Assembly (NCBI GenBank): GCA_964514385.1
Contig: CAZEQJ010000002.1
Span: 62,001-126,000 of the forward strand
Source of the DNA: CAZEQJ01 sp964514385
GTDB taxonomy: Bacteria > Bacteroidota > Bacteroidia > Cytophagales > Cyclobacteriaceae
Direction of reading: 5' to 3'
DNA length: 64,000 bases
The position numbers and the translations under genes are program-made. Of the stretch, positions 56,017-64,000 are shown in pieces; position 1 is the stretch's first letter, and every line of letters begins with the position of its first letter. The notes below the pieces were generated by a model that saw only the letters and a program-made list of their open reading frames with translations, made no database searches and was not told the DNA's origin.

Positions 56017-57573
56017 TGCGTATGCTACAGACCGCATTTCCCTGATCACGGTCACTTTTATCTGGCCGGGGTATTGCATTTCCTTTTCGATTTTATTGGA
56101 AATATCAAAGCTCAGCTGGCTTGCATTTTCATCACTTACTTTTTCAGCATCTACAATTACACGCAACTCCCTGCCCGCCTGTATGGCATAGCATTTATTA
56201 ACACCTTTAAAATCCAGTGCTAGTTTTTCAAGATCCTTTAGACGTTGAATATAAGATTCCATGATTTCGCGTCGTGCACCCGGACGCGAGCCGGATATCG
56301 CATCACATGCCTGCACCAGCGGCGAGATCATAGAAGTCATTTCTATCTCATCATGGTGTGCACCAATGGCGTTACATACTTCCGGGTTTTCCTGGTATTT
56401 CATTGCCAGTTCCATACCCAGAATAGCATGTGGCTTTTCATCTTCCTCCGGCCACACCTTGCCGATATCGTGCAACAGGCCTGCCCGCTTAGCCAGTTTT
56501 GTATTTAAGCCAAGTTCGGCAGCAAGCGTGGAACATAATTTGGCCACTTCACGGCTGTGCTGAAGTAGATTCTGCCCATAGCTGGATCTGAATCGCATCC
56601 GGCCGACCATCTTGATCAGTTCCGGGTGAAGGCCATTAATGCCCAGGTCAATTACGGTACGTTCGCCAATCTCCACAATTTCATCCTCAATGTTTTTCGT
56701 TGTCTTTTTGACAATCTCTTCAATACGCGCCGGGTGAATCCTGCCATCCTGAACCAGACGGTGCAGGGAAAGGCGTGCAATTTCTCTGCGTACTGGATCA
56801 AAACCTGATATAATAATGGCTTCCGGAGTATCGTCAACGATTATTTCTACGCCCGTAGCAGCTTCCAGCGACCGGATATTCCTTCCTTCACGACCAATGA
56901 TCTTACCTTTGATGTCGTCACTTTCAAGGTTGAATACGGACACACAATTTTCAATAGCATGCTCAGCAGCAGTACGCTGAATTGTTTGTACCAGAATTTT
57001 TTTGGCATCTTTCGTAGCCGTGAGCTTTGCCTGCTCCATGATATTTTTGATCAGTGAGGAGGCCTTCATTTCGGCTTCGCCTTTCAATGTTTCAATAAGC
57101 TGCTCACGTGCTTCGTCTGCTGTAAGGTTGGCTACTTTTTCCAACAGCCCTATCTGTTGGTTAATGCGGTTGTTAAGGTCAGATTGTTTTTCTTCAAATA
57201 TCTCAATCTGCATTTCAAGGTTAGCCTTCAGTTTGTCAAGCTCCTCCTCTTTTCGTCGCACCTGATCCAGCTCACGCGAAAGCTGCTGATCTTTTTGCTT
57301 TAGCTTATTCTCATTGGTGACGATTTGGTTTTTCTTCCGGTTTACCTCCTCATCAAATTCCGCCTTTAGCTTTATGAATTTTTCTTTTGCTTCAAGAATC
57401 TTGTCTTTTTTTATTTGCTCGGCCTCAATTTTAGCTTCGCGCAACAGATATGTTGCCTTTTCTTCTATTTCCTTTTTCTGCTTGCTTACGTTGCTTCGTG
57501 TAAGCAAGAATCCTATGAAGCCACCGAGGATGAGGGCACCTGCTGCGATGCCGATTATGACAGCCATTTCCAT
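56011..57573 (-). CDS. rny: Ribonuclease Y
   Basis: Membrane-anchored endoribonuclease that starts mRNA decay. 520 residues: one N-terminal membrane helix (VIIGIAAGALILGGFIGFLL), a long charged coiled coil (about residues 30-200), a KH RNA-binding domain with GREGRNIRSLEAATGVEI, and an HD hydrolase domain with HSREVAKLCSTLAAELG and GLLHDIGK. Length and order match the family. Conserved order after pheT, coiled-coil gene and zapA, which are all read toward it. Confidence 0.95.
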   Translation of the reverse strand: MEMAVIIGIAAGALILGGFIGFLLTRSNVSKQKKEIEEKATYLLREAKIEAEQIKKDKILEAKEKFIKLKAEFDEEVNRKKNQIVTNENKLKQKDQQLSRELDQVRRKEEELDKLKANLEMQIEIFEEKQSDLNNRINQQIGLLEKVANLTADEAREQLIETLKGEAEMKASSLIKNIMEQAKLTATKDAKKILVQTIQRTAAEHAIENCVSVFNLESDDIKGKIIGREGRNIRSLEAATGVEIIVDDTPEAIIISGFDPVRREIARLSLHRLVQDGRIHPARIEEIVKKTTKNIEDEIVEIGERTVIDLGINGLHPELIKMVGRMRFRSSYGQNLLQHSREVAKLCSTLAAELGLNTKLAKRAGLLHDIGKVWPEEDEKPHAILGMELAMKYQENPEVCNAIGAHHDEIEMTSMISPLVQACDAISGSRPGARREIMESYIQRLKDLEKLALDFKGVNKCYAIQAGRELRVIVDAEKVSDENASQLSFDISNKIEKEMQYPGQIKVTVIREMRSVAYAK

Positions 57574-57606
57574 TTTTTCCTAGTTTAGTTGCGGCAGTGG
57601 AAGAGG

Positions 57607-57894
57607 TTAGGTAAGGGCTTCCGAGATAGCTCTGTTGATATTCCGGATTTTCAGCACAAGACCTTCGTCACTTTTTGCAGTTGATTCAACGTTTTGCAGA
57701 TTGTCGATGAGTACATCAAAAGCGACCATTGATAAAAGGTCCTGTTTGTCGTCAATACCGAATTTGGTACGGTATACCCTCAACTTATCGTTTAAGAGTT
57801 TGCCTGCTTTTCGTACCAGTTCTTCATCTTCGGGTGATACCTTCATCGGGTATTCCCGGTCTGCAATTTTTATTTTTATCGAAAGTTGTTCCAC
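57607..57894 (-). CDS. zapA: Cell division protein ZapA
   Basis: Binds FtsZ and promotes bundling of its filaments at mid-cell. The 95-residue protein has the N-terminal ZapA domain (IKIADREYPMKVSPEDEELV followed by AGKLLNDKL) and a C-terminal helix that would form the dimer coiled coil. The location between a coiled-coil gene and rny is standard for Bacteroidota. 33 bases separate it from rny, 7 from the upstream gene. Confidence 0.9.
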   Translation of the reverse strand: MEQLSIKIKIADREYPMKVSPEDEELVRKAGKLLNDKLRVYRTKFGIDDKQDLLSMVAFDVLIDNLQNVESTAKSDEGLVLKIRNINRAISEALT

Positions 57895-57901
57895 TCTGAG
57901 A

Positions 57902-58195
57902 TTAACTGCTTAAGTACGCAATACATTTATCTATTTCGCCGATATATGCATCAATCTGTGCTCTTACCTCATCCATATTTTCCAACCCTGCCATGCCATT
58001 AGCAATAGTACTAATTTTAATTTTATTCTGAAAGATGTCGACCTGAAGCTCTTTTTCCTTGAGTCTTGATTTAAGTTCATTATTTTCTTCTTTTAGTTCG
58101 GAAATTTCCTTTTTGAGGTTTTTTATGTTCCCGAGCAAAAGCTGAACTTTTCTGTCAAGCTGACTTATTTCTGATTCCAGGCTAAATTGAGACAT
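57902..58195 (-). CDS. Short coiled-coil protein, ZapB-like
   Basis: A 97-residue acidic protein that is almost wholly coiled coil in its first 60 residues (heptads such as VQLLLGNIKNLKKEISELKEENNELKSRL in parts), followed by a 35-residue tail with MAGLENMDEVRAQIDAYIGE and IDKCIAYL. Not named by strong similarity to E. coli ZapB, but position beside zapA and size make a ZapA partner likely. It lies 2 bases after the pheT stop. Confidence 0.75.
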   Translation of the reverse strand: MSQFSLESEISQLDRKVQLLLGNIKNLKKEISELKEENNELKSRLKEKELQVDIFQNKIKISTIANGMAGLENMDEVRAQIDAYIGEIDKCIAYLSS

Positions 58196-58197
58196 CC

Positions 58198-60618
58198 TTA
58201 TTTACGAATTACAGCTCCGAGTTCATTTTCAAACGTGCTCATGAGCCGGTTCATTGTCTTATCAATCACTTTATCTGTCAGCGTTTTGTCCTCATCCTGG
58301 AGCGTAAAGGAAATCGCATATGCTTTTTTACCTTCATCTATTTTGTCACCACGATATACGTCAAATACCTGCATATTGCGGATGAGCTTACCTCCGGATT
58401 GCTGCGCCAGTTTTTTGATCTGATCATACGTTATGCTATGATCAATGACCAGCGAAAGGTCTCTTTTCACCTCCGGATATTTTGGGATGGGATAATACAC
58501 CACATTCCCTGACATGCCGGAAATAAGATTCCAGTTCAGCTGGGCATAAAAAACGAATCCCAGAACATCAAAGTGTTCGACAATCTGAGGATGTAAAACA
58601 CCAATAACCCCTAAAGATAATTTATTTTTATTAAAAATTTCAATACCGTATTGGAAATCAGCATGTTGGGTCAGCTCATTTATTGTAAATTCTAGCTTAA
58701 ATTTCTCCTTCAGTATTGCATTTACTACATCCAGAAGCTGATTATAGCTGTAAGGCCTGCCCGGATTATCCCAGGATTCGGTTGACTCCCCGCAGAGGTA
58801 TAGGCATAGCCATTCATTTTCTGTATATCCTTTGCTGGTTTTATGATAGGTCTTTGCAAATTCGAAAAACTGCAGACTACGCTGACGGTGTGCCTGATTG
58901 CGCCGGATTGACTCCAGCACTGTCCAGTACGGAACAGGTTTGAGGTACATCAAATCTTCACTCGAACTGTTGGTGACATATACCAGCTCATCTGAATTCA
59001 AGTCAAATTTTTCGACGTATGATTTTTTTGTAAGCGAATTTGTCAGCACCTCGTAGTACCCCAGACCAGTCATCTGGTTTCGTATGTCCATTTTCAGGGT
59101 ATGACTTTCCTTCGGATTGGCATATGATAAAAAGGTGCTGCCCATATAGTCGGACAGCTCTACATTGTTAAACCCATAGATACGTAATATCTCCTCAGCA
59201 ATATCAGCGGGTTGTACTACATCGGTACGATATGTTGGCACATTCACTTCCCAGTTTTCTCCCTTCTTATTCAGTATTGTGAAATCGAGACGGGTAAGTA
59301 TTTGCTCGATTACAGCATCTTCCAGGTCTTTACCAATAAGTGTATGCACGTAGGGTAAATTCAGCGTCACTGTTCTGGGCTTGAATTCATCCTTTTTCAG
59401 GTCGATGACGTTGCTCGAAATGGTCCCGCCACCTACTTCTTTCATTAATAGGGCCGCCCTTTTCAGGGCATATAGGGTGCCATTAGGGTCAACACCGCGT
59501 TCAAATCTGAAGCTTGCATCTGTTTTAAGATTATGATAAGCAGATGTCTTACGGATAAGATCAGATGAAAACACGGCGCTTTCAATAAAAACACGTGTTG
59601 TAGTGTCTGAAACTCCTGAATCTATACCCCCAAATACTCCTGCAATGCAAAGCGGGCCATCCGGGTCGGTGATCATAAGGTCGTCACCGGAGAGCTTGCG
59701 GTCCTTTTCATCCAGACTTTTGAAGGGTGTGCCATTTTTCAGCTTTCGGATTATCAGCTTTCGATCTTTGATTTTGTCCAGGTCGAAGGCATGTAGCGGT
59801 TGCCCTGTTTCATGCATGACGAAATTTGTGACATCTACTAGGTTATTGATTGGGGTTAGCCCTATCGCAAGCAGCTTTTTCTTTAACCAGTCCGGGCTTT
59901 CAGTCACTTTGAGGCCGGAAAGGCATACTCCACTATATCTGGGGCATTCTTCAAAGCTCTCTACTTCAACCTCAATATGCTGAGCAGTATTCTCTATTTC
60001 AAAATGGTCAACTTTGGGGTAATTGACTTTTTTTCCTGTAACGGCATACAGGTCTCTGGCAACACCCAGGTGTGAAATGGCGTCGGTACGGTTTGGTGTC
60101 AATCCGATTTCCAGCGTAGTTGATACAGTATCCGGGAATAATTTTTTTAGTGGCTGACCTGTATCCAGATCGGTATTGAGTATCATGATCCCATCATGTG
60201 AGGTACCTAAACCGATTTCGTCTTCTGCGCATATCATTCCCTCAGATACCTCGCCACGCATTTTGGCTTTTTTAATGGTAAAGGGCTCACCCTCCGTGGG
60301 ATAAATGGTTGTGTTCACCGGAGCTACCACTACTTTTTTGTGTAAAGCTTCATATACATTTGGCGCTCCACATACGATTTGCCGCAGCTCACCATTTCCC
60401 AAATCCACCTTTGTCACTGTCAGCTTATCGGCGTTGGGGTGTTTTTCAATGGATTTTATCTCGCCTATGATGAGACCTTCCAGGCCGCCTGGTATCACAG
60501 ACGACTCTTCGATATTTTCAACTTCCAGTCCGGTCATGGTAAGCATGTCGGCGATTTCGGAATTTTTGAGATCGCTGATGTCAATGTATTCTCCAAGCCA
60601 GGAAAGGGATATTTTCAT
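58198..60618 (-). CDS. pheT: Phenylalanine-tRNA ligase beta subunit
   Basis: The larger subunit of the heterotetrameric enzyme that charges tRNA-Phe. 806 residues: an N-terminal EMAP-type tRNA-binding domain (about 40-150, IIGEIKSIEKHPNADKL), the B3/B4 editing region (about 210-390, with PLHAFDLDKI), the B5 domain, the catalytic-like core with EFAKTYHKTSKGYTENE and a C-terminal anticodon-binding FDX-ACB domain (YPEVKRDLSLVIDHSITYDQ). pheS is not adjacent in this window. ATG start; about 145 bases upstream are non-coding. Confidence 0.96.
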   Translation of the reverse strand: MKISLSWLGEYIDISDLKNSEIADMLTMTGLEVENIEESSVIPGGLEGLIIGEIKSIEKHPNADKLTVTKVDLGNGELRQIVCGAPNVYEALHKKVVVAPVNTTIYPTEGEPFTIKKAKMRGEVSEGMICAEDEIGLGTSHDGIMILNTDLDTGQPLKKLFPDTVSTTLEIGLTPNRTDAISHLGVARDLYAVTGKKVNYPKVDHFEIENTAQHIEVEVESFEECPRYSGVCLSGLKVTESPDWLKKKLLAIGLTPINNLVDVTNFVMHETGQPLHAFDLDKIKDRKLIIRKLKNGTPFKSLDEKDRKLSGDDLMITDPDGPLCIAGVFGGIDSGVSDTTTRVFIESAVFSSDLIRKTSAYHNLKTDASFRFERGVDPNGTLYALKRAALLMKEVGGGTISSNVIDLKKDEFKPRTVTLNLPYVHTLIGKDLEDAVIEQILTRLDFTILNKKGENWEVNVPTYRTDVVQPADIAEEILRIYGFNNVELSDYMGSTFLSYANPKESHTLKMDIRNQMTGLGYYEVLTNSLTKKSYVEKFDLNSDELVYVTNSSSEDLMYLKPVPYWTVLESIRRNQAHRQRSLQFFEFAKTYHKTSKGYTENEWLCLYLCGESTESWDNPGRPYSYNQLLDVVNAILKEKFKLEFTINELTQHADFQYGIEIFNKNKLSLGVIGVLHPQIVEHFDVLGFVFYAQLNWNLISGMSGNVVYYPIPKYPEVKRDLSLVIDHSITYDQIKKLAQQSGGKLIRNMQVFDVYRGDKIDEGKKAYAISFTLQDEDKTLTDKVIDKTMNRLMSTFENELGAVIRK

Positions 60619-60764
60619 TTAGTTTAAATTTACATTCAACAGCCGTATATGATGTGTGGTCTCTCGTTCTGGTGCCGAAAATATGAAGATAAAGCCCCAA
60701 AACAGTTGATCCTAAAAACACATGCAGTACGTCATTTGATCAAGAAAAACGAAGGCAAAAGTAA

Positions 60765-61364
60765 CTAATTTTTAAAGTTCTTTTCACCCGCATTGATCGA
60801 AATTGACAAAACATTTTCTTTTGGGGGAAAGGGGCATTGATAGCTTTCATTATATGCGCAAAATGGATTGTATGCTTTATTGAAGTCAATTTCAATACTG
60901 TTGCCACGTGGACGGGGTGGGTCGATATACCGGCCGGCCCCATAAGTGGAAGACCCACTGGTAGCATCGGCAAAAGGGATAAAAAAGCTGCCAGTTTTGG
61001 TGTCTTTTAATACAATCAGGCTGATTGGCTCTCCCTTAAGACTAAACCGGGCTATTCCATATTTACGATAGTCCATCATCATGCCATCATTCATAACAAC
61101 AGTGATATTTTCTACCGGCGTTATTTCTTCAATATCAGCTGTCACCCGGTAGGATTCATCTACCGGGAAATACTCAAGGGAATCAAAGTCTTTTTTCTGG
61201 TCTTCAGTCAGAGGCGAATCAGCCGACCGAAGGAACTGCTCATTTTTTTCTTCCCTTTCTTTCCTGATTTTTTCTTCATAGCTGACAGGCTCCCTGTTTT
61301 GCCATATCGAAAGAAATGCAATGGCAAGCGCTGCAATAACGATGATGATTCTGACTTTTTTCAT
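60765..61364 (-). CDS. DUF1684 protein
   Basis: A 199-residue protein with a signal or membrane-anchor N-terminus (VRIIIVIAALAIAFLSIW) and the DUF1684 core: EPISLIVLKDTKTGSFFIPF, ATSGSSTYGAGRYIDPP and the C-terminal DFNKAYNPFCAYNESYQCPF with its two cysteines. The family is widespread and of unknown function. It lies one base after the stop of the metalloprotease gene and ends the radC-metalloprotease array. Confidence 0.88.
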   Translation of the reverse strand: MKKVRIIIVIAALAIAFLSIWQNREPVSYEEKIRKEREEKNEQFLRSADSPLTEDQKKDFDSLEYFPVDESYRVTADIEEITPVENITVVMNDGMMMDYRKYGIARFSLKGEPISLIVLKDTKTGSFFIPFADATSGSSTYGAGRYIDPPRPRGNSIEIDFNKAYNPFCAYNESYQCPFPPKENVLSISINAGEKNFKN

Positions 61365-61365
61365 G

Positions 61366-63774
61366 TCAATGAAAGCAATCCATTCCTATAGGTGACCCGG
61401 GAGGTACATCAGGTATATCCGGAATGTCGTACTGAGCTGGATTTTGCTCGTAATCCCCGACTATTTTTTGAATCCATCGGTAGTGATCTTCCCACCCCGG
61501 ATTTATTTTGCTCAGGGAGGTCAATTGGCCTTTCAGGTCGTGAAGGGATCCGAACAAATAGCTTTTAGCAACCTGATTTACTTCCTGATCCTGCAGTGCG
61601 TTGAGTATATGGTAGACCAGTAATGCCTGATTTTGCCGTGCAATTGCTTCCGGAAGGCCACCCATCGGTGTTTGGGCAAAACAAAAATCAATGACCCTGC
61701 CATATATTTCGTCATAGCCCGGCTGACCGGCATCTCTGAAGGCATGTTCCACGACCCGATTGATGCGGGCAGGATGAAAGACAAGACCGAATGAAAGAGA
61801 TGCGGCACCTGCGGCGGCTGCCATAGGGTCAAATGTCACATCCGTATTGCCCCGGATCAGTTCACGCTGATCGCCAAAACCTGGGGTGAGAGGTGGGATT
61901 ATCGCGAGCAGATCTTCAGGGATGGCCAGCTGCATAGGGTCTATTGTCCGCAAAATGGCATCAACAGCAGCTATCTGCATTTCCTTTGACACTAGTTGCT
62001 GAACGTGCTGCTGATCTCCTTTCAAAGCAAACCGATAATCACGCCCGCCAATGATTTTTGAAGCAGCTTCTGTCTGATAGCGATGGTAAAAGTAGACAGG
62101 TACCAGAAGCCGCTGCAGTTCGGCATAGGCCATTCCTGTTTTGATTGTATTTTCGCCCATGGTATTTAACGCTATCTCTCGAATCTTCATCACCTCTTGC
62201 AGTTGAGCCGCAGGATCATCACCATTATCCCAAAGGTGTGCATAGGGATGCGCACTTCCCTGCGGACGTGCATCCTGGTCGGTAAGAAAGGACAATCCGT
62301 TTTTATGGGCTGTCGTGATCACATTATGTAGTTCCTCCTGGCTCATTTCAGCATAGCCGTATGTGATCGATACCTTATCCCATTCTCCTATTCCCGTATC
62401 GTATGCAGCAGAAACATCAATTGCGCCATCAAGGAGTGAAATATTGGGATGTGGGTAGTCCATAACTGAAGCATCTCCTTCTGTGCTGGAGGCATAGCTA
62501 TGCGCCAGCCCCAGGGTGTGTCCTACTTCATGCGCTGAAAGTTGCCGTAACCGAGCCAATGCCATTTCACGTGCTGCATCATTATTAGCATCATTTTCAT
62601 AGGGTGAAATCAGCCCGGTAGCGATCATGTAATCCTGCCGTGCACGTAATGACCCTAACAGTACATGGCCTTTTATGATTTCTCCTGTTCGGGGATCTGT
62701 AACTGAGCTTCCGTAAGACCATCCACGGGTAGAGCGATGGACCCAGTTGATCACATTGTAACGTACATCCAGCAGGTCGGCAGTATCCGGAAGCATTCTG
62801 ACCTGAAAGGCATCCATATAGCCGGCTGCTTCGAAGGCCTCATTCCACCAGCTTGCGCCTTCGATCAGCGCACTGCGGATAGGTTCGGGTGTGCCCGGGT
62901 CGAGGTAATAGACAATGGGTTCTACCGGCTCACTTTTCTCAAGTTCAGGATATTTCTTTTCTAAACGATGTCGGTTGATAAGCTGTACAGCGGTCGAGGC
63001 TTCAAGTGGTGTGGCGTAATCGAAAAAGGTGGTACTAAAATATCCTGCACCCGGATGAAAGGCCCTGGGTTTATAATTATCGTCAGGAAGCTGGATGAAG
63101 GAGTGTCTCATACGAACAGTGACAGAACTGGGATCGGGTGTCACGGAGTTTATTTCACGGCTGCGAGATTCACCTGCCAGCGTGATTTTAGTTTCTATTT
63201 CAAGGTTTTTCGGGAAGTTCTTTACTTTGTCGAGTAGTACTACTGATCTGTCTTTATCTACCCGATAGGAGCCAGGCAGTGCGTTTGAGGCATTATGTGC
63301 ATCACGAAGAAGAAAATCTGTAATGTCAATCACAGGCATACCATTTTCAACATCCGAGACATCAAAGGCTGCCAGAACCGAAGTAGCAAATGCATCTTTG
63401 ACGGCTGCTACTTCATCCGGGTTATTACTTAAGGCCCGGTAGCGATAGTTGGGCTGTTCAAGCAATATTTTATTGCCATATTGCCTGAACACGACAATAC
63501 GGGAACCGCCGAGCTGGTTACGATCCAGCCCAATGTCATTTGAACCTACTCCTGCTGCCAGACTGTTTACATAAAGAAATTCTTCATTCAGCTTATCAAT
63601 TACCAGCAATACCCTGTTTTTCTGAGTGTCCTTGAAGACATCAAAGTAACCGCTGACTTTTTCAGGGCCAGGTTCAGGAGTAGAGCTGCCACCGGCGGAT
63701 GCCGTCACACAGCTGCTGAGGGGAATCATCAGCAAGATGATGAAGATATAATGGAGTAGATTTCTGTTGATCAT
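61366..63774 (-). CDS. Zinc metalloprotease of the DUF5117/DUF5118 type
   Basis: An 802-residue exported protease with a lipoprotein-like N-terminus (LMIPLSSCV). The metzincin motif HEVGHTLGLAH is complete: His415, Glu416, His419, Gly422, His425, and MDYP later serves as the Met-turn. Surrounding segments such as INWVHRSTRGWSYGSSVTDPRTGEII and GLAHSYASS match the DUF5117-DUF4953-DUF5118 architecture. Probably a cell-surface or periplasmic protease; substrate unknown. The start overlaps the radC-like stop by 4 bases. Confidence 0.88.
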   Translation of the reverse strand: MINRNLLHYIFIILLMIPLSSCVTASAGGSSTPEPGPEKVSGYFDVFKDTQKNRVLLVIDKLNEEFLYVNSLAAGVGSNDIGLDRNQLGGSRIVVFRQYGNKILLEQPNYRYRALSNNPDEVAAVKDAFATSVLAAFDVSDVENGMPVIDITDFLLRDAHNASNALPGSYRVDKDRSVVLLDKVKNFPKNLEIETKITLAGESRSREINSVTPDPSSVTVRMRHSFIQLPDDNYKPRAFHPGAGYFSTTFFDYATPLEASTAVQLINRHRLEKKYPELEKSEPVEPIVYYLDPGTPEPIRSALIEGASWWNEAFEAAGYMDAFQVRMLPDTADLLDVRYNVINWVHRSTRGWSYGSSVTDPRTGEIIKGHVLLGSLRARQDYMIATGLISPYENDANNDAAREMALARLRQLSAHEVGHTLGLAHSYASSTEGDASVMDYPHPNISLLDGAIDVSAAYDTGIGEWDKVSITYGYAEMSQEELHNVITTAHKNGLSFLTDQDARPQGSAHPYAHLWDNGDDPAAQLQEVMKIREIALNTMGENTIKTGMAYAELQRLLVPVYFYHRYQTEAASKIIGGRDYRFALKGDQQHVQQLVSKEMQIAAVDAILRTIDPMQLAIPEDLLAIIPPLTPGFGDQRELIRGNTDVTFDPMAAAAGAASLSFGLVFHPARINRVVEHAFRDAGQPGYDEIYGRVIDFCFAQTPMGGLPEAIARQNQALLVYHILNALQDQEVNQVAKSYLFGSLHDLKGQLTSLSKINPGWEDHYRWIQKIVGDYEQNPAQYDIPDIPDVPPGSPIGMDCFH

Positions 63775-64000
63775 AATAACGCTTCTTCTGAGAAGCTAAA
63801 ATAGCCATCATTTGTGAAAATGATATGATCATACACTGGTATTGAAAGAATTTTACCCCCTTCTGCAATTTTTTTGGTGATGTCAATATCCTGCTGACTG
63901 GGCCTTAATGTGCCGCTGGGGTGATTATGGACGAGAATAATGGCAGAAGCGGGAGCTTCTAGAGCGTGCCTGAAGATTATCCTCGGGTCGACCAATGTGG
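63771..64000 (-). CDS. radC: RadC/JAB-domain protein, 3' part only
   Basis: The frame is open to the right edge, so only the last 76 or so codons are seen. They carry the JAMM metal motif ILVHNHPSG followed by the acidic PSQQDI, then YDHIIFTNDGYFSF, the usual C-terminus of RadC (MPN/JAB domain) proteins. Despite the name, a DNA-repair role of this family is doubtful. The TTG at 63995 is not its true start. It overlaps the metalloprotease gene by 4 bases. Confidence 0.88.
   Translation of the reverse strand, partial: TLVDPRIIFRHALEAPASAIILVHNHPSGTLRPSQQDIDITKKIAEGGKILSIPVYDHIIFTNDGYFSFSEEALL

Noticed and set aside
55954..57606. Possible 6S or other small RNA near rny and zapA
   Set aside because: The gap between rny and zapA is only 33 bases and the sucD-rny gap is filled by a terminator, so there is no room for it.
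60619..60764. tRNA or attenuator upstream of pheT
   Set aside because: The 146 bases show no cloverleaf, no run of Phe codons in a leader peptide and no terminator-like hairpin.
63674..63886. Small minus-strand frame over the metalloprotease-radC junction
   Set aside because: It is out of frame with both well-supported genes there and has no independent support.

Overview
The window reads as a chromosome segment of a Bacteroidota bacterium, most likely of the Cytophagales type. The evidence is a set of type IX secretion (T9SS) genes (sprA, porU, porV, sorting-domain cargo), phylum-typical gene orders (maeB-ruvA-sprA-gcvH-vanZ-tonB; pheT-coiled coil-zapA-rny), promoter-like TAnnTTTG boxes and a general lack of Shine-Dalgarno sequences. 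I see no tRNA, rRNA, CRISPR array, insertion sequence or prophage. A run of ten Ns inside sprA marks a draft-assembly gap. Coding density is very high; no gene-free stretch exceeds 300 bases (the longest, about 240 bases, is 54269-54507).

Layout. 1-12.4 kb (+): end of a DUF4837 lipoprotein gene, malic enzyme, ruvA, the giant T9SS translocon gene sprA, gcvH, a VanZ-like gene and a tonB-type energy transducer, closed by a terminator. 12.4-18.3 kb: yicC (-), purQ (+), a 1078-residue three-part protein (inactive-looking gluzincin, beta-propeller, outer-membrane barrel) and a FAD oxidoreductase (-). 18.3-25.8 kb (+): metallo-beta-lactamase-fold hydrolase, pssA, purS, porU sortase, porV and an M16-like protein without its zinc motif. 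25.8-31.3 kb: radical SAM protein, Zn-ribbon-like protein, DUF4359 protein, glutathione peroxidase, bacillithiol-transferase-like DinB protein, a large surface protein of unknown function, and a Cys-less alkyltransferase-like protein.

31.3-46.2 kb is one long minus-strand array of overlapping genes: Wzm/Wzt-type glycan exporter, acetyltransferase, two sulfotransferases, five glycosyltransferases and, as last gene, a 1893-residue PKD-repeat T9SS cargo protein. The central part (about 37-44 kb) is strikingly AT-rich and looks horizontally acquired. Inside the cargo gene a 938-bp segment occurs twice with no difference seen, in frame, and both copies sit inside a split PKD domain. A further glycosyltransferase and a polytopic membrane protein follow at 46.3-48.7 kb. 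48.7-64 kb holds a TPR protein, a stand-alone T9SS-sorting-domain mini-protein, asnS, rpoN, a PAP2-like membrane protein, two paralogous small secreted proteins, sucD, rny, zapA with a coiled-coil partner, pheT, a DUF1684 protein, a zinc metalloprotease and the end of a radC-like gene.

How it fits together: the T9SS (SprA translocon, PorV shuttle, PorU sortase) exports sorting-domain proteins and, in species studied, links them to a surface lipopolysaccharide. Finding a large T9SS cargo gene fused into the operon of an ABC-exported, probably sulfated and acetylated glycan suggests that protein and glycan are made together for one surface layer. That link is inference. The nested, duplicated cargo module and the small unknown secreted proteins are the least explained parts of the window.
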